Of a stretch of 13,084 bases of DNA, positions 6,743 to 13,084 are shown one piece after another. A program made the position numbers and the translations under genes. Under the pieces are notes generated by a model. It was not told the DNA's origin, made no database searches, and worked only from the letters and a program-made list of their open reading frames with translations. Position 1 is the first letter of the stretch; the number at the start of each line of letters is the position of its first letter. This DNA comes from Eubacteriales bacterium. GTDB taxonomy: Bacteria; Bacillota_A; Clostridia; Christensenellales; Aristaeellaceae. The stretch covers positions 1 to 13,084 of the forward strand of contig JARKQO010000480.1 of NCBI GenBank assembly GCA_029974855.1, in the 5' to 3' direction.

Positions 6743-6771
6743 ATTATACCATTCGCCTTTGGGGAAGTAAA
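6743..6771 (-). promoter_or_regulatory. Strong sigma-A promoter of the exported-protein operon
   Basis: On the minus strand TTTACT (6766-6771) and a perfect TATAAT (6743-6748) are separated by 17 bp. The -10 is extended by TGG directly upstream. Transcription should start near 6736-6738. It lies downstream of the ABC transporter genes, so the exported-protein operon is probably an independent unit, although leaky readthrough from the transporter operon is possible. Confidence 0.75.
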
Positions 6772-6795
6772 CTATCTGTTGGGACAAGCCGTTCT

Positions 6796-6827
6796 TTGCA
6801 AAAGAGGACGGCGGGGGCTTCTCCCCC
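6796..6827 (-). terminator. Weak terminator candidate of the ABC transporter operon
   Basis: On the minus strand GGGGG-AGAAG-CCCCC forms a short hairpin (6813-6827) abutting the ATPase stop codon. A CCTCTTTTG stretch follows about 10 nt later and could close an outer GAGG-CCTC stem. The T-run is short and displaced, so termination may be incomplete. Confidence 0.35.
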
Positions 6828-7574
6828 TCACCCCTCCAGCCCCAAAAACCTCCTGGTCCTGGGGTTGTCGGAGCCAAACAGCTCCCGGGGCGAGCCCTCC
6901 TGCACCACCAGCCCGTCCTCCATGAACACCATCCGGTCCGCCACGTCCCGGGCAAAGGCCATCTCATGGGTCACCACCAGCATGGTCATTTTCTCCCGGG
7001 CCAAAGCCCGCATCACCGCCAGCACCTCCTGGGTCAGCTCCGGGTCCAAGGCGCTGGTGGGCTCGTCAAAGCAGAGGATCTCCGGCTCCATGCACAGGGC
7101 CCTGGCAATGGCCACCCGCTGGGCCTGGCCCCCGGAGAGCTGGCAGGGCACCATGGCGGCCTTGTCCGTGAGCCCCACCTTGCGCAGCATCTCCATGGCC
7201 TGCTCCATGGCCTGCTTCTTGGGCAGTTTCTTCACGGCCATGGGCGCGTCCATGAGGTTTTGCAGCACCGTGCGGTGGGGAAACAGGTGAAACCCCTGGA
7301 ACACCATGCCCATGCGCAGGGTGATCCGCCGCAGGGTCTCCTCCGGGGCGTAGCGGACCTTCCCCTCCTCCATGCGGCACATCACGTCCCCCTGAAGGGC
7401 GATCTCCCCGGCGTCCACCCGCTCCAGCCGGTTCACGCAGCGCAGGAGGGTGCTTTTGCCGGAGCCGGAAGGGCCGATCAAGGCCAGCACCTCGCCCCTG
7501 GCGATGGACAAGGACACCCCCCGCAAAACCCCCTGGCCGTCAAAGCTCTTGTAAATGTCCGTGGCCCTTAGCAT
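6828..7574 (-). CDS. Polar amino acid ABC transporter, ATP-binding protein
   Basis: A 248-aa cytosolic ATPase that powers the importer made with the next two upstream genes. All ABC motifs are intact: Walker A GPSGSGKST at 34-42, Q-loop FQGFHLFPH at 92-100, signature LSGGQAQR at 146-153, Walker B ILCFDEP at 166-172 with SALDPE after it, and the H-loop VVTHEM at 200-205. Length and sequence match the GlnQ/HisP group. The frame is open to 7667, but the first 31 codons are unrelated to the family, and GGAGGGGACAAGG precedes the ATG at 7574. It starts 13 bp after the permease stop codon. The substrate is set by the binding protein, so a symbol such as glnQ would be over-specific. Confidence 0.95.
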   Translation of the reverse strand: MLRATDIYKSFDGQGVLRGVSLSIARGEVLALIGPSGSGKSTLLRCVNRLERVDAGEIALQGDVMCRMEEGKVRYAPEETLRRITLRMGMVFQGFHLFPHRTVLQNLMDAPMAVKKLPKKQAMEQAMEMLRKVGLTDKAAMVPCQLSGGQAQRVAIARALCMEPEILCFDEPTSALDPELTQEVLAVMRALAREKMTMLVVTHEMAFARDVADRMVFMEDGLVVQEGSPRELFGSDNPRTRRFLGLEG

Positions 7575-7587
7575 CCTTGTCCCCTCC

Positions 7588-8256
7588 TCATTGGTAGTAG
7601 CTGAGCCTCTGCTCGAAGAACTTGCAGGCCTGCTCCGCCAGGCCGTTGAGCAAAAGGTACAGCACAATCGCCACCACGTAGGGCTCGATGGAGCTGGAGC
7701 TGGAAACCTGCTTCTTGGCCACGGTCATCAGCTCCACCACCGCCACGGTGGAGGCCAAGGCCGTGTCCTTGATCAAAGTCATCACCTCGTTGGTCACGGG
7801 CAGCAGCACCCGCTTCACCATCTGGGGCAAAATGATCCGGAAGAACCGCTGGGCCTTGGTGTAGCCCAGCACCTGGGCCGCCTCGTACTGGCCCTGGGGG
7901 ATGGACTGGATGCCCCCCCGGAAAATCTCCGCGAAATAGGCGGCGTAGTTCTCCGTAAAGGCCACAATCACCGCCCAGAACCGGTCCACCCGGAAGGGCA
8001 GGATCCTGGGCAGCAAAAAATAGATGAACATGATCTGGAGCATCAAGGGCGTTGAGCGCAAGAGGTAGATGTAAAAGGCCACGGGCCCCCGCACCAAAGG
8101 CGCCTTGGACATACGGCCCTGGGCCACCAGCATGCCCAAAGGGATGGACAGCAGCAGCGTCAGAAAAAAGATGGCCAAGGTGGTCTGGGCCCCCTGAAGC
8201 ATCAGGCTGGTCAGGTTCCATAGCCTCTGGGGATCGGAAAAAAACTTCATGGTCAT
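7588..8256 (-). CDS. Polar amino acid ABC transporter, permease
   Basis: A 222-aa inner-membrane protein of the His/Glu/Gln/Arg permease family, which probably works as a homodimer since only one permease gene is present. Hydrophobic segments occur near 22-45, 57-83, 93-109 and 190-206. The family hallmark LLRSTPLMLQIMFIYF lies at 65-80, and the EAA loop that contacts the ATPase (YEAAQVLGYTKAQRFFRIIL) at 124-143. The conserved NEVMTLIKDTALAS follows at 156-169. The start at 8256 has GAGGGGAG about 9 bp upstream; a second in-frame ATG two codons later is also possible. It sits between the binding protein and ATPase genes, after a partial terminator. Confidence 0.94.
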   Translation of the reverse strand: MTMKFFSDPQRLWNLTSLMLQGAQTTLAIFFLTLLLSIPLGMLVAQGRMSKAPLVRGPVAFYIYLLRSTPLMLQIMFIYFLLPRILPFRVDRFWAVIVAFTENYAAYFAEIFRGGIQSIPQGQYEAAQVLGYTKAQRFFRIILPQMVKRVLLPVTNEVMTLIKDTALASTVAVVELMTVAKKQVSSSSSIEPYVVAIVLYLLLNGLAEQACKFFEQRLSYYQ

Positions 8257-8279
8257 GGGCCTTTGCTCCCCTCATAAGG

Positions 8280-8311
8280 AAAAGCGGAGGGGGCCCCGCC
8301 CCTCCCCGCTG
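8280..8311 (-). terminator. Partial terminator after the binding-protein gene
   Basis: On the minus strand AGCGG and AGGGG (separated by two bulged G) pair with CCCCTCCGCT, and TTTTT follows. It lies in the 94-bp gap between the binding protein and permease genes, about 40 bp past the stop codon. Permease and ATPase have no promoter of their own that I can see, so partial termination would keep the binding protein in molar excess, a common arrangement in such operons. Confidence 0.65.
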
Positions 8312-8350
8312 TTTCTTGCTCCCGGCGTGCTGTTTTGAAAGGGAAATCCC

Positions 8351-9154
8351 TTATTCCGCGGGCACGGTGGTGATGTCGCTGCCGAACCACTTGGCGGCGA
8401 TCTCCCCCAGGGTCCCGTCCTTCTTCATTTCCACCAGCAGCTCCTGGACCTTGTCCCGCAGGGCCACGTCCTCCTTGCGGAAGCCCACGCCGAAGTTATC
8501 GTCCACCAGAGACGCCACGCCCTGGATGTCCGTGGCCCCCATGCCCGCGATCTTGTACTCTCCCACCACCCGGTCGATGAGCACCGCGTCCACGCCGCCT
8601 GCCTGGAGGTCCATCAGGGCGGTGAGGTATTCGTCAAAGGCCAGCACCTCTCCCAAAGAGGCCTTCAGCTCGGCGAATTCGTCGCTGTCCAGCACTTCCT
8701 CCGCGTAGGAGGCGCTTTGCACCGCCACCTTTTTGCCGGCCAGATCCGCCAAAGCGGCGATGCCGGAGTCGGTTTTCACATACACCTCGATGGCGTTGTT
8801 CAGGTAGGCGAAGGTCATGGCCATGCTCTCCTGCCGGGCCGGGGTGATGGACATGCCGTTCCAGATGCAGTCGATGTTCCCGGCGGCCAGCTCCAGCTCC
8901 TTGGCGGCCCAGTCGATGGGCTGCTTCACCAGCTCCACCCCCAGGCGCGCCGCCACCTCCTGGGCCACGTCGATGTCAAAGCCTACGATTTCGTTGGCCT
9001 CGTCCCTAAAGCCCATGGGGGGGAAGCTGTCGTCCAGGCCCAGCACCAGCTGGCCCTTGTCCAGAATGGCCTGCACCGAGGCGTCCTCCGCCAGGACCGA
9101 CAGGGCCGGGGCACACAGCAGCAGGGCCAAAACCAACGCGATGATCTTCTTCAT
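8351..9154 (-). CDS. Polar amino acid ABC transporter, substrate-binding protein (family 3)
   Basis: A 267-aa extracytoplasmic receptor that captures an amino acid and delivers it to the permease. The family 3 signature is clear: LVLGLDDSFPPMGFRDE at 37-52, the conserved GFDIDVAQEVAARLGV at 58-73, SITPARQESM at 102-111 whose Arg107 should hold the ligand carboxylate, and VDAVLIDRVVGEY at 188-200 whose Asp194 should hold the amino group. The signal peptide is MKKIIALVLALLLCAPALS with probable cleavage after VLA at residue 22. Cys14 is preceded by LLL, which is a poor lipobox, so a lipid anchor is doubtful. AGGAGG stands 8 bp before the ATG. It has a strong promoter with an UP-like A/T tract. 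Cystine, glutamine or another polar amino acid are all possible ligands. Confidence 0.94.
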   Translation of the reverse strand: MKKIIALVLALLLCAPALSVLAEDASVQAILDKGQLVLGLDDSFPPMGFRDEANEIVGFDIDVAQEVAARLGVELVKQPIDWAAKELELAAGNIDCIWNGMSITPARQESMAMTFAYLNNAIEVYVKTDSGIAALADLAGKKVAVQSASYAEEVLDSDEFAELKASLGEVLAFDEYLTALMDLQAGGVDAVLIDRVVGEYKIAGMGATDIQGVASLVDDNFGVGFRKEDVALRDKVQELLVEMKKDGTLGEIAAKWFGSDITTVPAE

Positions 9155-9272
9155 ATCAGAAACCTCCTGTCATGCCCTTGGGCATGTTGTTTTGATGCTG
9201 CGTCCGCGCCGGGCTGAGGGGCCGCCGGAGTGGGATTCCCGACGCCGCTTCATCACTTTATCTCGCTAACGC
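9155..9272 (-). other. 5' leader of the transporter operon with terminal hairpin
   Basis: About 118 nt separate the predicted transcription start from the binding-protein start codon. A perfect palindromic hairpin (9171-9186, CATGCC/GGCATG around 4 nt) lies immediately before the ribosome binding site. Further up, a GATG..GCGTC element and its partner GACGC..CATC can enclose a GC-rich multibranch region. No known riboswitch consensus is recognised, so regulation through this leader is only a possibility. Confidence 0.4.
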
Positions 9273-9278
9273 GTTGCT

Positions 9279-9329
9279 ATAGTAACATGATCCGTGCCCT
9301 CCGTCAAGGGGCTTTGGAAAAAAATTTTT
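9279..9329 (-). promoter_or_regulatory. Promoter of the amino acid ABC transporter operon
   Basis: On the minus strand TTGACG (9302-9307) and TACTAT (9279-9284) are 17 bp apart, with TGT extending the -10. A block of seven A and five T (9318-9329) stands 11 bp upstream of the -35, where an UP element would contact the polymerase alpha subunit. It faces away from the fba promoter; the two -35 elements are about 78 bp apart. Confidence 0.7.
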
Positions 9330-9353
9330 CGTGGCATGCCCCTCCGCCACCGG

Positions 9354-9375
9354 AAAAAGCCCGGGAAAAGCCCGG
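9354..9375 (-). terminator. Terminator-like hairpin between the divergent promoters
   Basis: On the minus strand CCGGG-CTTTT-CCCGG is followed by GC and TTTTT. It lies just behind the fba promoter and points toward the transporter operon. No gene on the minus strand precedes it, so it would only stop antisense transcription leaving the fba region; it may also be a chance structure. Confidence 0.3.
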
Positions 9376-9385
9376 CTGTTTTGCA

Positions 9386-9415
9386 TTGACAGCCGTGCTT
9401 TTTTCCTGTTATACT
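9386..9415 (+). promoter_or_regulatory. Strong promoter of the fba-pfp operon
   Basis: A perfect TTGACA (9386-9391) and TATACT (9410-9415) are separated by 18 bp, with TGT extending the -10 element. Transcription should start near 9422, giving a leader of about 48 nt without visible structure. No clear catabolite-repression site is present, which fits steady high expression of a glycolytic operon. Confidence 0.8.
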
Positions 9416-9469
9416 AACTACAATGGTCAACTTTGGGAATTCGCATTTCATACTAGGAGGGTATCGCTC

Positions 9470-10399
9470 ATGCCGTTAGTCAATACCAGGGACATGTTCA
9501 AACGCGCCTATGAGTCCGGCTACGCCATCGGCGCGTTCAACGTCAACAACATGGAGATCATCCAGGGCATCATGGAAGGCGCCACTGCCGAAAATTCACC
9601 CGTCATCCTTCAGGTGTCGGCGGGGGCGCGCAAGTACGCCAACCACACCTACCTGATGAAGCTGATTGAAGCCGCCGTGGAAACCAGCGGCCTGCCCATC
9701 GCCGTGCACCTGGACCACGGCCCGGATTTTGAGACCTGCAAAAACTGCATCGACGGCGGTTTTACCAGCGTGATGATCGACGGCAGCCACCTGAGCTTTG
9801 AAGAGAACATTGCCGTTACCCGCCGCGTGGTGGAATACGCTCACGACCGGGGCATCACCGTGGAGGCCGAGCTGGGCCGTTTGGCCGGCGTGGAGGACGA
9901 TGTGAAGGTATCGGCGGAGGACTCCAGCTACACCCGCCCCGAGGACGTGGAGGAGTTCGTCACCAAGACCGGCTGCGACAGCCTGGCCATCGCCATCGGC
10001 ACCAGCCACGGCGCGTTCAAATTCAAGGGCGAGCCCAAGCTGCGCTTTGACATCCTGGAGGATATCAGCCGCAGGCTGCCCGGCTTCCCCATCGTGCTGC
10101 ACGGCGCGTCCAGCGTGATCCCCGAATATGTGGAGATGATCAACAAATACGGCGGCAAGATGGACGGCGCCCAGGGCGTGCCCGAGGCCATGCTGCGCCA
10201 GGCCGCCTCCATGGCCGTGTGCAAAATCAACATCGACTCCGACCTGCGCCTGGCCTTTACCGGCGTGATCCGCAAGCATTTCGCGGAGCATCCCGACCAC
10301 TTTGACCCCCGCCAGTACCTCAGCGAGGCCCGCAGCGCCCTGGCCGGCATGGTGCGTCACAAGATCGTGAACGTTTTGGGCTCAGCCAACAAGGCGTAA
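9470..10399 (+). CDS. fba: Class II fructose-1,6-bisphosphate aldolase
   Basis: A 309-aa cytosolic zinc enzyme that reversibly splits fructose 1,6-bisphosphate into glyceraldehyde 3-phosphate and dihydroxyacetone phosphate. The start is ATG 9470, with AGGAGG at 9455-9460; the frame is open upstream to 9230 but that part overlaps the promoter and is not coding. Landmarks: GAFNVNNMEI at 21-30, VHLDHGPDFETC at 79-90 with catalytic Asp82 and zinc ligand His83, VMIDGSHLSFEENI at 101-114, VEAELGRLAGVEDDV at 131-145, GTSHGAFKFKG at 177-187 with His180, LHGASSV at 210-216 with His211, and the phosphate-binding KINIDSDLRLAF at 252-263. Length fits the clostridial class IIB group. The gene is followed after 17 bp by pfp, which makes its substrate. 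Tagatose-bisphosphate aldolase is the main alternative, but the pfp partner favours fba. Confidence 0.95.
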   Translation: MPLVNTRDMFKRAYESGYAIGAFNVNNMEIIQGIMEGATAENSPVILQVSAGARKYANHTYLMKLIEAAVETSGLPIAVHLDHGPDFETCKNCIDGGFTSVMIDGSHLSFEENIAVTRRVVEYAHDRGITVEAELGRLAGVEDDVKVSAEDSSYTRPEDVEEFVTKTGCDSLAIAIGTSHGAFKFKGEPKLRFDILEDISRRLPGFPIVLHGASSVIPEYVEMINKYGGKMDGAQGVPEAMLRQAASMAVCKINIDSDLRLAFTGVIRKHFAEHPDHFDPRQYLSEARSALAGMVRHKIVNVLGSANKA

Positions 10400-10416
10400 G
10401 GAAGGGAGTATCGGAC

Positions 10417-11631
10417 ATGGAACTGGAAGGCAAAGTCGTCGTCGCCCAAGGGGGCGGCCCAACGGCGGTCATCAACCAAAGCCTGGTGGGCGTGGTGCTG
10501 GAAAGCCGCAAATTCCGGCAGATCACCAAGGTCTACGGCGCCATCAACGGCGTAAGCGGCATCATCAACGACAATTTTCTGGACCTGACCCAGGAAACCA
10601 CCAACAACCTGGAGCGGGTGGCTGTGACGCCCTCCTCCGCCTTGGGCAGCACCCGGGACAAGCCCGACGATAAGTACTGCGAGGAGATTTTCAACATCTT
10701 CCGCATGCACGACGTGCGCTACTTCTTCTACATCGGCGGCAACGATTCCGCCGATACGGTGCGCATCGTCAACGAGCAGGCGGAAAAATGGCACTACGAA
10801 TTCCGCGCCATCCACATCCCCAAGACCATCGACAACGATTTGGTGCTGAACGACCACACCCCCGGCTACCCCTCCGCCGCCAAGTATGTGGCCCAGGCCT
10901 TCATCGGCATGGACCTTGACAACCGGGCCCTTCCGGGCATTCACATCGGCGTGGTCATGGGCCGCCACGCGGGCTTCCTGACGGCAGCCTCCAGCATCGC
11001 CCAGAAGTACCCCGACGACGGCCCCCACCTGGTCTACGTGCCGGAGCGGCCCTTCTCCATGGAGCTGTTCCTGCACGATGTGAAGCAGGTGTACGACCGC
11101 CTGGGCCGCTGCGTGGTGGCCGTCAGCGAGGGCATCCAGGACGATAAGGGCGTGCCTATCCTCTCCAGCCTGGTCAAGACCCAGGTGGACGCCCACGGCA
11201 ATGTGCAGCTCTCGGAAAGCTCCGCCCTTGGGGAGCGGCTGTGCAACATGGTGAAGGAGCACCTGGGCATCAACCGCGTGCGCAGCGACACCCTCGGCTA
11301 TGTGCAGCGCAGCTTCCTTGGCTGCGTCAGCGAGGTGGACCAGCACGAGGCCCGGGAGGTGGGCGAAAAGGCCGCCCAGTTTGCCATCTGGCATAATATC
11401 GACGGCTCCATCACCGTGAACCGCACAGGCTTGTACTCCGTGGACTATCAGCTGAGGGAGCTGTCCGAAATCGCGGGCCGCACCAAGCTGATGCCCGATA
11501 TCTTCATCAACCCCGAAGGCAACAATATCACCGCGGACTTCAAGTATTACCTCCAGCCCCTGCTGGGCGCGGACATGCCCGCCGCCCACAGGCTCCGGGC
11601 CCCTCTGGCCCCCAAGATCGGGAAGATCTAG
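10417..11631 (+). CDS. pfp: 6-phosphofructokinase, probably pyrophosphate-dependent
   Basis: A 404-aa cytosolic enzyme that phosphorylates fructose 6-phosphate to fructose 1,6-bisphosphate, probably reversibly with PPi. It has the PFKA-fold motifs: GGGPTAVINQSL at 12-23, YIGGNDSADT at 105-114, IPKTIDNDLVLNDHTPGY at 134-151, and MGRHAGFLTA at 181-190. Two positions separate donor types in the family: the residue after the first Asp of GGDG, and the residue before TIDND. Here they are Asp110 and Lys136, the PPi pattern; ATP enzymes have Gly at both. The usual Asp of GGDD is Asn109. GGAAGGGAG precedes the ATG. It is translated right after fba with no terminator between. PPi use also makes the step work in gluconeogenesis. 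Some members of this group use both donors. Confidence 0.9.
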   Translation: MELEGKVVVAQGGGPTAVINQSLVGVVLESRKFRQITKVYGAINGVSGIINDNFLDLTQETTNNLERVAVTPSSALGSTRDKPDDKYCEEIFNIFRMHDVRYFFYIGGNDSADTVRIVNEQAEKWHYEFRAIHIPKTIDNDLVLNDHTPGYPSAAKYVAQAFIGMDLDNRALPGIHIGVVMGRHAGFLTAASSIAQKYPDDGPHLVYVPERPFSMELFLHDVKQVYDRLGRCVVAVSEGIQDDKGVPILSSLVKTQVDAHGNVQLSESSALGERLCNMVKEHLGINRVRSDTLGYVQRSFLGCVSEVDQHEAREVGEKAAQFAIWHNIDGSITVNRTGLYSVDYQLRELSEIAGRTKLMPDIFINPEGNNITADFKYYLQPLLGADMPAAHRLRAPLAPKIGKI

Positions 11632-11650
11632 GGGCGGTTCAGGGAATCCT

Positions 11651-11701
11651 CAACAAATCAGGCCTGCCGGGGCGAATTGACCCGGCGGGCCTGATTTGTT
11701 G
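11651..11701. terminator. Long bidirectional terminator between convergent genes
   Basis: Arms of 21 bp (11651-11671 with 11681-11701, one wobble) surround a 9-nt loop. The outer part of each arm is A/T-rich (CAACAAATCA and TGATTTGTTG), so each strand ends in a loose T-rich stretch after a GC-rich core. It lies 19 bp past the pfp stop and 12 bp past the methyltransferase stop on the other strand, so it can end both transcripts. Confidence 0.85.
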
Positions 11702-11713
11702 CCTGGTGCTGGG

Positions 11714-12658
11714 CTATATCAGAATTTCAGCCACAACGCCAAATGCGCCCTTTTTTGTTTTTTGGCCCATGAAGTGAAACTCTCCTACTCTGAGGCCCTG
11801 GCTCTCCAAAAATTGATTCAAAATCCCTTCCCCGTCGCCAGAGAAATCCAGCCCGAATTGAAACCCTTCGTTGGTAGTTGTTACTCCCTTTAAATAGGAC
11901 AGCCTTTTATCATAAAAATCCACCAACAATATGCTGCCGGATACCGCGTGCGATTTAACCTCTTTGAGTGTCTTTCTGATATCGCTTTCCGACAGGTAGG
12001 GGGTTACGCCTTCCCATAGAAAGAGTGTTTTTTTCTCCGGATCATAGCCTGCGTCCTCCAGCTTTTCATACCAATGATCGGTTGTGAAATCAACGCTTAC
12101 AAATGTGACATGGGATATGTCTATTCCGGCCTTTAGTAAACCTTCCACCTTCATTTTCTGGGTAGCGGGCTGGTCCAGCTCAAAGAGTTTCAGCGCGCTG
12201 TCTTTAAGCTGTCCGTAGCATCTTGTGTCAAATCCCGCCCCCATCATCACAAATTGCTCCGCTTTATCCTTTGAACAGTTGATAAGGCGGTCAAAATGAA
12301 GGGTCCTGATTCTGGCTACGCTTCCAAAGTGCTCGGTTCCTTCCTCCCTTTTGGAAGAGGGGCCCCTGTTTTTCCCGCTGATTCTATACTTGAGATAGCT
12401 TGGAAAATAAACCATCCACAAGCCGGCCTCGCAACCATTGGGAAGGGCTCGGTATAGCTTTACGGACGCCGGGTCTTCCCTCATGCCGAAGACGTCCATA
12501 TACCACCTGTTGCCGATCACCGAAATAGCGGTACTTGAAACGCCCATTTTTTTGCTGACCATCAACTGCTTGATAGCCAGAAGAATGAGCCCGACCACCG
12601 CTAACGGGATAAACATGATTTGCAATGCTATAAACAAAATGAGCGCGACAAACTCCAT
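11714..12658 (-). CDS. Membrane-anchored SAM-dependent methyltransferase, LCMT-like family
   Basis: A 314-aa protein with an N-terminal transmembrane segment (about residues 3-29, very hydrophobic, ending in a Lys-containing stretch), so the catalytic domain probably faces the cytosol at the membrane. The class I methyltransferase fold is of the leucine carboxyl methyltransferase-like (TIGR00027/YktD-like) type: FVMMGAGFDTRCYGQL at 136-151 is the SAM loop, FELDQP at 159-164 holds the ribose-binding acid, VTFVSVDF at 184-191, and LFLWEGVTPYLSE at 212-224 is the family's post-II motif. AAGGAGG precedes the ATG. The gene is visibly richer in A and T than every other gene in the window, which suggests recent acquisition. 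It is convergent with pfp and follows a DUF4332-like gene by 57 bp. The acceptor is unknown; relatives act as O-methyltransferases on small molecules. Confidence 0.88.
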   Translation of the reverse strand: MEFVALILFIALQIMFIPLAVVGLILLAIKQLMVSKKMGVSSTAISVIGNRWYMDVFGMREDPASVKLYRALPNGCEAGLWMVYFPSYLKYRISGKNRGPSSKREEGTEHFGSVARIRTLHFDRLINCSKDKAEQFVMMGAGFDTRCYGQLKDSALKLFELDQPATQKMKVEGLLKAGIDISHVTFVSVDFTTDHWYEKLEDAGYDPEKKTLFLWEGVTPYLSESDIRKTLKEVKSHAVSGSILLVDFYDKRLSYLKGVTTTNEGFQFGLDFSGDGEGILNQFLESQGLRVGEFHFMGQKTKKGAFGVVAEILI

Positions 12659-12715
12659 ATATCCTCCTTGGTTGGATGAGCATTGAAGGGGGCCAGGGAT
12701 GAACTGGAAAACGGA

Positions 12716-13084
12716 TCAGGCCCCGTATTTCATAAGCAGTGCCGCGAAATCAACACAAAACCGCATATCCTTTTCCCCCAGCTTCGCCTTGTAATACCGC
12801 TGTCCTTCGTTGGCAGCGGAGACCCTCTCCAGCATGGCCGCCGGGTCCGCCCCGGCCACATCGGCAACGGACCGGTACCCCGCTTCGTAAAACGCTTTTG
12901 CGGCGGCCGGTCCCACCCCGTTGATCCTCACCAGGTCGCAAAGGCAGGACAGCTCCTCCCCTTGGGCCTGGCTGTGCTCAAAATAGTCCTTTGAGGTTTT
13001 CAGTCCGGCCTTTTGCAGCTCCGCGATCAACGAGGGGGCCACGCCGGGAAAGCTTGCCAGGGGAACCGGCTTTTGCTCCAGGCT
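12716..13084 (-). CDS. DUF4332-like helix-hairpin-helix protein, C-terminal part (cut by right edge)
   Basis: The frame is open to the right edge, with 122 residues visible. A GTG at 13042 could be read as a start, but no ribosome binding site stands before it and the first helix-hairpin-helix unit would be cut, so the gene very likely continues outside. Unit one, FPGVAPSLIAELQKAG, is followed by a helical stretch, then unit two, VRINGVGPAAAKAFYEAG, with SVADVAGADPAAMLERVSAA after it. This two-unit pattern resembles DUF4332-type proteins, which look like DNA-binding modules but lack a known activity. The gene is GC-rich like the rest of the window, unlike its neighbour. It may be cotranscribed with the methyltransferase 57 bp downstream. 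Confidence 0.75.
   Translation of the reverse strand, partial: SLEQKPVPLASFPGVAPSLIAELQKAGLKTSKDYFEHSQAQGEELSCLCDLVRINGVGPAAAKAFYEAGYRSVADVAGADPAAMLERVSAANEGQRYYKAKLGEKDMRFCVDFAALLMKYGA

Noticed and set aside
9230..9469. N-terminal extension of the aldolase by 80 codons
   Set aside because: It would run through both divergent promoters, has no family similarity, and the ATG at 9470 has a perfect ribosome binding site.
10357..11589. 410-aa open frame on the minus strand, antisense to pfp
   Set aside because: The opposite strand encodes an unmistakable phosphofructokinase; the antisense translation is His/Val/Gly-rich without motifs.

Overview
The window looks like chromosomal DNA of a high-GC member of the Bacillota, most likely a Clostridia-type gut anaerobe. 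The reasons are strong AGGAGG-type ribosome binding sites, sigma-A promoters, intrinsic terminators, class II aldolase paired with a pyrophosphate-type phosphofructokinase, and Sec-type secreted proteins. This placement is an inference; no rRNA or tRNA gene is present to fix it. No mobile element, CRISPR array, origin or RNA gene of a recognised family was found.

Layout. Minus strand, 1-2220: the N-terminal half of uracil phosphoribosyltransferase (upp, cut by the left edge), a MerR-family regulator with a C-terminal effector-binding domain, and a small nitroreductase. Each has its own promoter. The merR promoter has the 19-bp spacer and internal dyad typical of MerR autoregulation, followed by a second perfect palindrome at the predicted transcription start. 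Minus strand, 2304-6771: an operon of four exported proteins of mostly unknown function (499 aa, 241 aa with RsiV/PdaC-like domains, 183 aa, and a 398-aa beta-propeller-like protein). It is driven from a near-consensus promoter with a long structured leader and has strong hairpins at two of its three gene junctions. Minus strand, 6796-9307: a polar amino acid ABC importer (binding protein, permease, ATPase). A partial terminator after the binding-protein gene probably keeps the binding protein in excess over the membrane parts.

Plus strand, 9386-11701: fba and pfp form a two-gene glycolytic operon from a strong promoter divergent from the importer promoter. Together they would make fructose 1,6-bisphosphate and cleave it to triose phosphates, with pyrophosphate as the likely phosphoryl donor. 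A long bidirectional hairpin ends this operon and the convergent genes to its right. Minus strand, 11714-13084: a membrane-anchored SAM-dependent methyltransferase of the leucine carboxyl methyltransferase-like family, visibly more AT-rich than everything else here, and a helix-hairpin-helix (DUF4332-like) protein cut by the right edge.

Most of the window is ordinary core and accessory metabolism. The least explained part is the exported-protein operon (2304-6771). It is the best candidate for something undescribed, though nothing in the sequence shows its function.
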